A stretch of DNA of 64,000 nt from Albula goreensis (lineage: Eukaryota > Chordata > Actinopteri > Albuliformes > Albulidae). Location of the stretch: positions 11,304,049 to 11,368,048 of the forward strand of contig CM040764.1 of the NCBI GenBank assembly GCA_022829145.1, given 5' to 3'. The first letter of the stretch is position 1. The number at the start of each line of letters is the position of its first letter. Below are positions 38,601 through 45,462 of the stretch, one piece after another. The notes under the pieces were generated by a model, which made no database searches, was not told the DNA's origin, and saw nothing but the letters and a program-made list of their open reading frames with translations. A program made the position numbers and the translations under genes.

Positions 38601-41600
38601 CTGGGGGCCTTGCCTTTTCTGTCAACATTGTTATCTTGTATTTTGTTCTCAGGTCACCATAGACTGGGTGGCTTACATCATGTTTTTTCAATTAGCTTTT
38701 GTTCGACCTGATGTTCAGTGAGATGATTCGTCTCAGTAGCCAGGACAAAGGTGCGACATTAGAGCATGTTCTGGGATTCAAATGTATGTTCTTCTGATTG
38801 GAAATCCAGTTAATAGATTTTTTTGAGTATGGTAGCAGCAAAAAAAATCAGTTGTGTTCATGATTGTTGTGTGTTGTGATAATGCATGCTGTTGCCACTG
38901 TTATTGCCCTGCCTTCAGTTAATCTCCTCCTCTCTCTCCTCCTCAAGATGGCCGCCCTTCAGAGCCCATTCTACGGAGACAAGATGAATCTGTACTCGCT
39001 GTGTAAGAAGATCGAGCAGTGCGACTACCCCCCTCTCCCATCCGATCACTACTCTGAACAGGTACCCCGCCTCCATTTAACCCCGCCCACATGTCATTAA
39101 GGGAAATGTAAACCATGTAACAAAGAAAACCTCATTGCCAGATTTAGCCCTCTCACAGCTTGTCTTTACCTTAAGTAACTCATTTCGACAAGTTTTTCAT
39201 TTTCAGTTTTTACATTTTTCTTGCTCTTTCCCGTTGTCAGCGACCGCCAGGCTAGTGAAGCTGTATAGGCCCTAAACTAAAGATAACAGATGCTTAATCC
39301 AGTCGCTCCAAGTTAAGGCTGAAAGTCGCATTTGGGATGGATGGGATCTGAGTCGGCCGCACCGATTTGTCTGCCCCAAGCCTTGTGTGTCCTTCTATAC
39401 CTCGTCTGTTTCTCAGCAGTCCAGCTTCCCTGTATCCAGATGGAGCCTGAAATGTAGAGATGGTGAAACGGTATCTTTCCTTTCTGAAAGCACTGCTCGC
39501 TCCCATCCTCCACTTCACGGCTCCACGACACGGCTTGTGCTTCCCATGCCATATTGCTGAAAGCACCCAAACACACATGTTAGCGATCTGAAAGGCTGGG
39601 CATGGATTCTGTCATATCTCGGGGGTGGTGCTCTTCGGTTTGTGTGTGCTTTAAGCTTTCACATCCCTGTGCCATGAGGGCACGGCTGCATGCATATTTC
39701 ACATTGGCACAGAATTTAGTGGTGGAAAATATCATTTCGCTACAAATAACACAAAAATAGTGAAAAGGTACATGTACAATCATGCCGTGAGTCTGCTTCT
39801 TACAAACACAAGCACACATATGTTCTTTGTCACAGAGAACATCTTCAGCTGAACCTTCAGCTTAACATTTTGTCTACATAAGTGTATACATTTACTGTAC
39901 AGAATTACACATAATGCACAAAATGTAATATTCTGACCGAATTAAAAAATGATCTTTTCGCTGCAGAGTGATGGCATCAGAATGTTTGTCTAATGTTTAA
40001 TTGAGTTAATCGCATTTCTGTTTACTTCCTGTGCAATCTGATCGGTAGTCCCCTCCAACGGATGGCAAAATATCGCCACAGCAGTGTGGCTGGAAACAGG
40101 TTGAGAAAAATGGCAAGAAAGAAATATGTCAAATGCTGTTCTTTGTTGTGTCATTTGCCGTCTCTCCCTCTTCCTCCTGCCCCCCCCCCCCATCCATGAA
40201 GCACATGAATATTTCACATACCCATGTCTTCAGCCGCTACTCTTCCTGACTAATTTTCAGACTGTCTGCATTTGCATCTCACCATGCCGGCTGATTAGGG
40301 TAGTGTGCGGCAGCGGTGGAGGCTCGGCAGGCGGTTGCCATGGTGACCCTGCAGTGGGTTTTTATTTATTTATTTATTTATATTTTTTTTTACGATGGCA
40401 CCCCCTCCACCTCATACTCGGGCTGAAGTCAGTCTGCCTGCAGGGCCAAAGCAGCCTCCTTCCCCGCTGCTTTTAAGTGTGAATTTCACATTTTGGAAGG
40501 GTGTGAAGAGGCACAGGGTTGGTGTGTTGGGGGGGTGAGTTACAGGGGTTTGCAGCGGGGTGGTATCAGTGCAGATTTTCTGAAAGCCGAGGGGCAGGTT
40601 ACCATGGTATCGCCCCCCCCCCCACCAATTGGTTATGTGTGCATACAAGTGTGCGAGTGAGAGAAAGAAATTGTGTGTGTGTGTGTGCACCCTCTCTTAG
40701 ATGGAGTCGGTGATCTTGATCATTCATGTGTTGATTCCAGTGAAATCAGTGGTTTCAAAATACCCCACTGGGGAAAGACAGACAGTTCATTAGTTCTGCA
40801 TTTACATTTATTCTCAATATGCAAAAAAAAATCTGAAACTTGTTTGGCAAACTTCACAGATCTCTTGCAAAATTCAGATGGAAGGGACTCACAAACAGGA
40901 CTTGCATGACTTTGCTGAGCCCTCTGTCCATCCTATGAGTAATTCGTTGCCCATAATCATTTTACATTTTTGCAGTCATTGGCCCTCTACCATGCATGCA
41001 AAAAGGGTACTTTAATAGAACCTGTAACAAAGGAAAATGGTCATAAAAATGGGAAAATACTAATGATAGGGTTGGTAAGATGAATTAATTCAATTTGCAC
41101 AGGTGAGAAACTGATTTCTTTTTTTGCTGGTCAGTTGAAAGACATTTCATTAAGACAATTGTGCCATGTTTGGGGGTGGTGGCAAGGGTTGTAAGGGTAA
41201 GGGTTTTGAGGGGATTTGGAATTGCAATTTGAATGAAAACAATCAGGTTTTTCCTCTGGCAGAAATTATGCTTTTTTAAATACTTAAACTTTTGCCTTTG
41301 CCCTTTATATTTGATTTCAGGTACAGTGTTAAAACTTTAACATACTTTGACCATTATCTGAAAAGGGGATATGTAAGCAATGTTGGAGATGTGGCAACCC
41401 ATATGAGACATTTGTTTATCATGCCAGATAAACCTTTAGGACCCAATGTAGAGCCCATTTTGTGAGACAAACATGAAGTGGGATTTGAAACAGGAATTCA
41501 AATGTTATTACAGGAAAATCAAACATTTTCAGCTGCAGCAGCCAGGAAAATTTCTTGGCAGCCCGAGTCTCGTTACCTCGTTTGTGCCAATAATGTAGGG

Positions 41601-43034
41601 TAGGAGGCAAGTGGCACATGGTGCGTTATGGTGAGCTGCGTGAATCCAGTGAAGACTGTGCTCCTCCTCTATACCCCAGTACCACGGTTTCAGATCCAGC
41701 ATGGCCATCTTGGAGCAGCGGCAAGTTCTGGTTTGGTTCCCCGATGGCTCCTTTGTGTCCAGCTGAGGGAAAAAACAAAGCAACAAAACCAAAGATTAAC
41801 CAAACAGCATCTCAGAAGATGAATGATCATTTAGGAAGCACATGTCCATTTTGATTGATAATTACTATTACAGTTTTTAAGTCTTTGTTACACAATTAGA
41901 AAGTTCACCTGAACACGTCCTGGGGTGGAGTTGGTGAGCAGCTATGTGAATGATAGGATTTGTCTCCATCTGCTGGACATGTCAGAAGAGACTACAGAAG
42001 AGTGTTTCTCTCAATTGACTTAAAGTACCTGCATGTAAATGCATGCAAGTGGATGTGTGGGGTTAGAGAGTGTACGCTGTTACTGTGACAGCTTTTGGTT
42101 CTTTCCAGCTGGACATACATGGATTTTCAGATCAAAAAACTAAATGGTACAGAATCCTAAAGAAAAAAGCTTCTTGCTCCTCTAAAAGTTGTCTAGGTGC
42201 AGCTAGCTGTAAGAGTGGCACAGGTGTTAATCGTTACATGAGAATTCATAATTTTATAATTGGATTTGGGTATCAGATGTAATGATTAGCAGCTGTGCTG
42301 CCTTTAGAGCTACCTAAACCTGTACTTACACCAGCTCACCACACATACTGTTGAGACAATTTTGTGCTCTTTCCCAGCAAAGTGAAAATAGAAAATGGGG
42401 GATTGGCACTTTGCATTTCAGTTCATTAAACACACCATTCCACTCCTACAGAGTGGTGGAGTGTGATGATATCTCCTTTCCTGAGTCTCAGACCTGACCT
42501 TGACACCATATCCTCAGGATAGCTGCACTGAGTCTGAAACCGTGCCACTGGTCCTGGAGGAGTCCAGCAGTAGTTGAGTGTAACTGTTTGAGTGTAACTT
42601 TAGGGCGTTACTAGCAATGGGGTTAATCCCTGGGCATATGCTGTGGTACACATAGGCGTTTACAGAATGGTTCTCAGGAGTCACACCACATCTTTGTCTA
42701 TCTCCCATCCTCCTTTTTAGAGGCAGAGTTATGCATTTAATGTCTTTTTAAGTCCCTTTCTCCCCTAGCGGCTTGTAATGTTCCTTATCAGCAAAAAAAA
42801 AAAAAGAATAATCTGAGGCCAAACTGGTTTGGTTTTTGTTTGCAAGTCTGAGCACAGGCGAGTGGAGAGAGAGAAACAGAGACAGGGCTCTCATGCAGAA
42901 TGTGTTTCCCATCTGCATTTCAGCTGCGGAAGCTGGTGGATATGTGCATCAGCCCTGACCCGGAGAGGAGACCCGACATCACCTACGTGTACGACATCGC
43001 CAAGCAGATGCAGGCCGTCACGCTCGGCAGCTAA
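8553..43034 (+). CDS. nek7: nek7, NIMA-related serine/threonine kinase 7: whole coding sequence (nine exons)
   Basis: Joined exons: 8553-8606, 14092-14232, 16179-16241, 18417-18527, 20865-20973, 22802-22909, 29582-29676, 38948-39061, 42924-43034. The product is a short Nek kinase: a roughly 30-residue N-terminal extension followed by a kinase domain and almost nothing else. NEK7 acts at centrosomes and spindle poles downstream of NEK9 and is also a scaffold for the NLRP3 inflammasome (family knowledge). Visible motifs are the glycine loop [13 protein letters not shown] with the catalytic lysine, [16 protein letters not shown], the activation-loop TAAHSLVGTP and the APE-equivalent SPE. The N-terminus ([18 protein letters not shown]) resembles NEK7 (MDEQSQG...FQPQ) and not NEK6, which has a longer and different start. 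Codons total 301 plus the stop; human NEK7 has 302 residues. All introns are GT-AG. The defect is codon 48, which is TAG in place of the family Tyr, so as written the reading frame is broken. Identity as nek7 is near certain; functionality is not. Confidence 0.95.
8607..14091 (+). other. nek7 intron after coding exon 1
   Basis: 5.5 kb with consensus ends (GTACAA...TTTACACAG). It is mostly AT-rich. It contains CA microsatellites (9345-9368, 12080-12103), a GC-rich block at 12240-12640 listed separately, and another denser block around 10140-10620. No coding exon seen. Confidence 0.8.
12240..12640. promoter_or_regulatory. GC-rich, motif-dense intronic block (candidate enhancer)
   Basis: CpG-retaining sequence inside an AT-rich intron. 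Readable motifs include the palindrome-like ATTAGCCCTAAT (12252-12263), TAATCC and GGATTA (OTX/bicoid type), a perfect POU octamer ATGCAAAT at 12411-12418, a CTCF-like YAGRKGGCRS core on the minus strand near 12338-12353, and the CCATGGTGACC motif at 12594-12604. Function is inferred from composition and motif density only. Confidence 0.35.
14092..14232 (+). CDS. nek7: nek7 coding exon 2 (codons 19-65, glycine loop and catalytic Lys), interrupted by TAG
   Basis: The acceptor is TTGGTTTACACAG and the donor GTACGT; 141 nt, phase 0/0. It encodes [20 protein letters not shown], then IGRGQFSEV, then a TAG codon, then [17 protein letters not shown]. The frame is fixed by flanking exons and by protein similarity on both sides of the TAG. 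The stop replaces the Tyr that follows SEV in NEK6/7 (Tyr49 in human numbering). The catalytic Lys (human Lys63) lies downstream, in VALKK. A single substitution from TAC or TAT explains the stop. Confidence 0.95.
14179..14181 (+). other. nek7: In-frame TAG stop codon in nek7 (codon 48)
   Basis: Exon 2 starts at 14092 in phase 0, and 14179 is exactly 29 codons later. The codons around it read GAG GTG TAG CGA GCC. Seven coding exons follow, so a transcript carrying it should be subject to nonsense-mediated decay. The next in-frame ATG is at 16191-16193 in exon 3, beyond the glycine loop and catalytic lysine. No other lesion was seen in the gene. Confidence 0.93.
14233..16178 (+). other. nek7 intron after exon 2, nothing further recognised
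   Basis: 1.9 kb, AT-rich, with a donor GTACGT and an acceptor CTCCCAATAG. A C-rich tract (14686-14720) and short AT-rich low-complexity stretches are present. No exon or RNA gene seen. Confidence 0.8.
16179..16241 (+). CDS. nek7: nek7 coding exon 3 (codons 66-86, start of helix C)
   Basis: The exon starts after CTCCCAATAG and ends before GTAAGG; 63 nt, phase 0/0. It encodes [20 protein letters not shown] plus K, matching the NEK7 segment that leads into helix C and contains its conserved Glu. The Met codon here (16191) is the first in-frame ATG after the exon 2 stop. Confidence 0.95.
16242..18416 (+). other. nek7 intron after exon 3
   Basis: 2.2 kb. Mostly unremarkable. A small CpG-retaining patch at about 17870-18020 stands out from the background. 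No exon recognised. Confidence 0.8.
18417..18527 (+). CDS. nek7: nek7 coding exon 4 (codons 87-123, strands 4-5 and hinge)
   Basis: The acceptor is TTCTTTTACAG and the donor GTAAAA; 111 nt, phase 0/0. It encodes [20 protein letters not shown] and continues [17 protein letters not shown]. The hinge LELADAG is intact. The autoinhibitory Tyr known in human NEK7 (Tyr97) is kept in IKY, while the next residue is His where mammals have Tyr. Confidence 0.96.
18528..20864 (+). other. nek7 intron after exon 4
   Basis: 2.3 kb with donor GTAAAA and acceptor CCTGCAG. The segments 19430-19700 and 20190-20570 are less AT-rich and look non-random, but hold no convincing reading frame. They may be conserved noncoding DNA. 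Confidence 0.8.
20865..20973 (+). CDS. nek7: nek7 coding exon 5 (codons 124-160, helix E to HR of HRD)
   Basis: The acceptor is TTCCCTCCCTGCAG and the donor GTACCG; 109 nt, entering in phase 0 and leaving in phase 1. It encodes [20 protein letters not shown] and then [16 protein letters not shown]. The first base of the catalytic Asp codon is the last base of the exon. The sequence is nearly identical to human NEK7, with Arg for Lys at one position. Confidence 0.96.
20974..22801 (+). other. nek7 intron after exon 5, nothing further recognised
   Basis: 1.8 kb, phase 1 intron with donor GTACCG and acceptor CTCTTTGCAG. A T-run lies at 21882-21894. No additional feature seen. Confidence 0.8.
22802..22909 (+). 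CDS. nek7: nek7 coding exon 6 (HRD Asp, DLG, activation loop)
   Basis: The acceptor is TTGCTCTCTTTGCAG and the donor GTAAGC; 108 nt, phase 1 to 1. It completes the catalytic Asp (HRD) and encodes [20 protein letters not shown] and then [15 protein letters not shown]. The metal-binding motif is DLG rather than DFG, as is normal for NEK6/7. The activation-loop Ser in TAAHS, the site phosphorylated by NEK9 in mammals, is present. Confidence 0.96.
25293..25327. repeat. Perfect inverted repeat, 15-bp arms, 5-nt loop
   Basis: The left arm AAAATCCATTTAATA (25293-25307) is the exact reverse complement of the right arm TATTAAATGGATTTT (25313-25327), separated by GTCAG. The transcript would fold into a 15-bp stem. 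It is too short for a standard microRNA precursor and may be a remnant of a small inverted-repeat element. Confidence 0.9.
26742..26790. repeat. T-rich low-complexity tract
   Basis: Runs of T broken by single A or C. Possibly the reverse-strand tail of an old retroelement; no body recognised. Confidence 0.85.
27170..27300 (+). mobile_element. Relic of a Tc1/mariner-type transposase
   Basis: At 27175-27252 one frame reads [20 protein letters not shown] followed by SIEHLC. This matches the Tc1-family block around NNINVLDWPxxSPDLSPIEHLW, which leads up to the last catalytic residue region. A stop follows soon after and no flanking inverted repeats were recognised, so this is a decayed internal fragment, not an active element. 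Confidence 0.75.
28532..28590 (+). repeat. Fish-type dispersed repeat tail, degenerate
   Basis: The sequence GTATAAGGTTGTCCGCTAAA and a second TCTGCTAAATGAAT resemble the GGATAAGAGCGTCTGCTAAATG motif found at the ends of many dispersed fish repeats. The match is imperfect and from memory of the motif. Confidence 0.4.
29582..29676 (+). CDS. nek7: nek7 coding exon 7 (P+1 loop, helix F)
   Basis: The acceptor is TTTTTCCTCTGTTCCAG and the donor GTAAAC; 95 nt, entering in phase 1 and leaving in phase 0. It encodes [20 protein letters not shown] and then [12 protein letters not shown]. The SPE motif and the helix F Asp (SDIWS) are intact. Confidence 0.96.
31560..31870. promoter_or_regulatory. Intronic CpG island
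   Basis: A dense run of CpG (for example TCGGCGCGCGTC and CCCGCGGCGGGC) sits within AT-rich intron, with CACGTG at 31569-31574 and homeodomain-like CTAATTG at 31649 and CATTAGCATTA at about 31830. Retained CpG suggests unmethylated regulatory DNA: an internal promoter or enhancer. No start exon can be assigned. Confidence 0.4.
35590..35745. repeat. CA-rich degenerate microsatellite
   Basis: Interrupted runs of CACACA and CATACA over about 150 bp. Minus-strand Cys/Val-rich reading frames here are repeat artefacts. Confidence 0.75.
36730..37130. promoter_or_regulatory. Intronic CpG island
   Basis: GC-rich block with many CpGs (GCGGTGCGGACG, GCGGCCCGGGCCCGGG) between AT-rich flanks. The reading frames it opens on both strands are long because the block lacks A/T-rich stop codons; they show no family similarity. 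Probable regulatory DNA by composition. Confidence 0.4.
37612..37682. repeat. CT/CA-rich microsatellite
   Basis: CTCTCTCTCC followed by interrupted CACACA repeats. Confidence 0.85.
38948..39061 (+). CDS. nek7: nek7 coding exon 8 (C-lobe, helix G region)
   Basis: The acceptor is CTCTCTCCTCCTCAAG and the donor GTACCC; 114 nt, phase 0/0. It encodes [20 protein letters not shown] and then [18 protein letters not shown], identical to mammalian NEK7 over nearly its whole length. In NEK7 this C-lobe takes part in contacts to partners. Confidence 0.96.
40334..40347 (+). promoter_or_regulatory. RFX / X-box-like motif
   Basis: GTTGCCATGGTGAC fits the X-box pattern GTNRCC-N(0-3)-RGYAAC with one mismatch in the second half. 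A related GTTACCATGGTATC lies at 40598-40611. Binding is not shown by sequence alone. Confidence 0.4.
40359..40391. repeat. (TTTA)n microsatellite
   Basis: About seven TTTA units, running into a T-tract. Confidence 0.9.
42924..43034 (+). CDS. nek7: nek7 coding exon 9 (C-terminus and stop codon TAA)
   Basis: The acceptor is TTTCCCATCTGCATTTCAG; 36 codons follow, then TAA at 43032-43034. It encodes [20 protein letters not shown] and then [16 protein letters not shown]. The RPD motif with the conserved Arg of helix I is present. The last five or six residues differ from the mammalian CTASS end, which is a variable part of the family. Confidence 0.95.
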   Translation: MRKLVDMCISPDPERRPDITYVYDIAKQMQAVTLGS

Positions 43035-43480
43035 GCCGCGATAAGCACAGAAACAGCCTTCACCCCTCTCTCCTCCTGCGCAGCAAGAGGCCTACAGCAC
43101 CCAGTGCATTTCCCGTGCATTCAAGCACTCCAGCTGCACCAACACGCTCCCTCAGTGCTCTCTGATCCACATTGACCTTTGACCCTATCACTCGAGTTCC
43201 ACCTGTCCGTCATTCATATGCAGAGGGCCACGGGGCACCCTGAACTTTAGGACGCTATTTCTTTGTAATAATACCCTTTCCTCTTATTACTCTCAATCAG
43301 TGCCTTAAATTTAAGGTTTTTTCACATCATTATTTGTAGAGTTAGTTTATTTGTCTTGCAGTTGGACACGTTTGTTACAGACAAGAGTTGCAGATTTCCT
43401 GAGAAGAATCATGCGTAGTATTTAAAATATTAACAGATCAAGTCTCCATGATCAAGGCCGTCCTGTGATATTTGAATGTG

Positions 43481-43500
43481 TTTTTTTTTTTTTTTTTTTT
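43481..43500. repeat. Poly-T tract in the nek7 3' UTR
   Basis: Twenty T residues between TGTG and GAAG. Confidence 0.9.
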
Positions 43501-45462
43501 GAAGCTCTGGTACTAAAAATAGTATAGTGGCCAGTGAATGTACTTTGAAAATAATGGTCGGAAATTCTGTGGTTTTTTAACAAAGTTGAAGTAGATATAT
43601 CTTCATCACTGCTAAATTAGGTTCAGTGCATTTTAACTTGGTCCTTAAAATCATAAATCCCATTTTGTACATCAACTTAAATTTCAAAACATGAATGCAC
43701 TTTTCAGTTACCAGGCTATGTGAAATGTGTAATAAGGGGAAAAAAAAAAATCAATATTATTTATATTTCATTTAAATTTGATTGTTTGGAAATGTGTGAA
43801 GGATTGACACAAATTGTTGGTGAGAAAGGTTTGTTTGTATGTGTGATGTAGGATTCAGAACTGAACTGTTTTTTTCACTTCTGTTCATGCTCTAGTGCTG
43901 TGAGTAAGAGGATGTGATTTTATTTGTACATCGCACTGTAGTTTTGTGGATAACAGGATAACTGTGGATAACTTTTTAAATTGCTTATCAAGTTTGTGAG
44001 CTCCTTCGTCTGATTAAAGGTATTGGAAGGTCATACTGTTACTAACTCCAGACTGTTTACTAATGACAGTAGTTGTTTAGTTCATAAGTTCCCATCACAA
44101 TTAATTCAATTGTTATCCCTTAAATTGCTGGCCTTAAAGTTAGACTCAGAGATTCTAACTTAATTCCCTTTGATTTTTAATATTGGGGAACCAGAGTTGA
44201 CTGCATTTTTAAAACACGAAACCCTTTTATCTTGGAATGTTGCATACCAGGAGTTGAGCCTTGCATGTTTAAAAGGCAAAAAAGTAAACTTTTTAAACAT
44301 TTTTGTAAAGTTTACTGTTTGTTTTTTTTTTTCAGTTTTATTATTGGTTTTAGGCTGACTGCTATAGAACCAACTCCCAATGATCATCATTATTTTTAGC
44401 ATACAGTATTGATGCAGACAGAGTATCATTGTAGTCCATAACAAAGCACTCCACGTTGTTTGGGAAGGGAAAAAGCATAAAGCACATGGGTTTCAGCCCC
44501 TCATGCAGTCTTTTTTATAGGTACACAGGCGAAAGAAAATCCACTAATGTTCCAGTTGTTTACCTATTGATTGTGCCAAAGTTGGAACATAATATCTGTT
44601 TGGGGTTTCGCAGTTCTTCGATATAGTTAATGCTGAAACACAGCTAGTCTTCCTGCAAACTGACTGAGTCATTGCGCAGGTGAAGGTGAGAGGCCTTCTC
44701 TGACACCTGGCACATGTGCATTCGCGTTAATTGCATTTTTTTTTAAGTGATGTATAAATACATAATTTGGAGAAAATTACTTTTTATATATTTGTGCTCT
44801 CAAGAGCAACATTATACATGGTTTGTTGGTCATTTTGATATTTAACATTTATTTTGAGACACATTTATGTAATCTCAGTTTAGTTCATGCACCACACTAG
44901 ATTATTTTTTTTTTTAATGAAAGTAGAATTAGAGTATCAGGCCTACTTTTTACTGTCCCGTGTGAGTAAAGGTACCTGCCCTGAAAGCACTCTATGCTTT
45001 CAGTTTTAAGGTTTTTTTTTTTTTTTTAACAAATTAGTTGTGGATGTGGAAAGTAGGTGGGTCTAGGGCAGAAATCCTCCTCTTATAGTCCATAGAAAGC
45101 TTTAAATTGTGGAGATGCCAAACTGTGAGACTCCAGCCGCTCACAGTTGATGAGCACTTCAAGGCTTCTCTAGATAAGCGTGAATGCTTTGACACCAGGA
45201 GGCCTTACCGGCAAACAGGTTAAACTAAGATCTCTCTTTGGTCCATCATTCTTTGAGATTCTCTACAAAGAGAAAGGGAGGAAGTAAGAGCTGCAGGCTT
45301 GGCTCATTCAGCTGAGCTCATGTCAAATGCTTGCTGGACAAAGGAAAATGCTTGTATAATCTGAAATGAAACAGTTTGTGTGAGTACATTTTGCCTAGTA
45401 ATACTTAAACGTACTCTATCAGAGATCATCATACTGTAAGCTGAGCACTTTTCTTTGTGATC

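Larger units (their letters stand above)
29677..38947 (+). other. nek7 intron after exon 7 (9.3 kb, the longest internal intron)
   Basis: Donor GTAAAC, acceptor CTCCTCCTCAAG. It contains two CpG-rich islands (31560-31870 and 36730-37130), CA-rich tracts at about 35590-35740 and 37612-37680, and a G-rich site at 32155-32170. Reading frames inside show no recognisable family. Confidence 0.75.
39062..42923 (+). other. nek7 intron after exon 8
   Basis: 3.9 kb with donor GTACCC and acceptor TGCATTTCAG. It contains an RFX-like motif (40334-40347), a TTTA repeat (40359-40391), C-runs (40181-40190 and 40613-40622), a TG tract (40672-40688) and an A-run (42793-42805). No additional exon seen. Confidence 0.8.

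Noticed and set aside
8553..43034. Assignment to nek6 instead of nek7
   Set aside because: The N-terminal exon (MDIQSPGQ...FQPQ) and residues such as SSKTTAAHS and SDHYSE match NEK7; NEK6 has a longer, different N-terminus and SSET.
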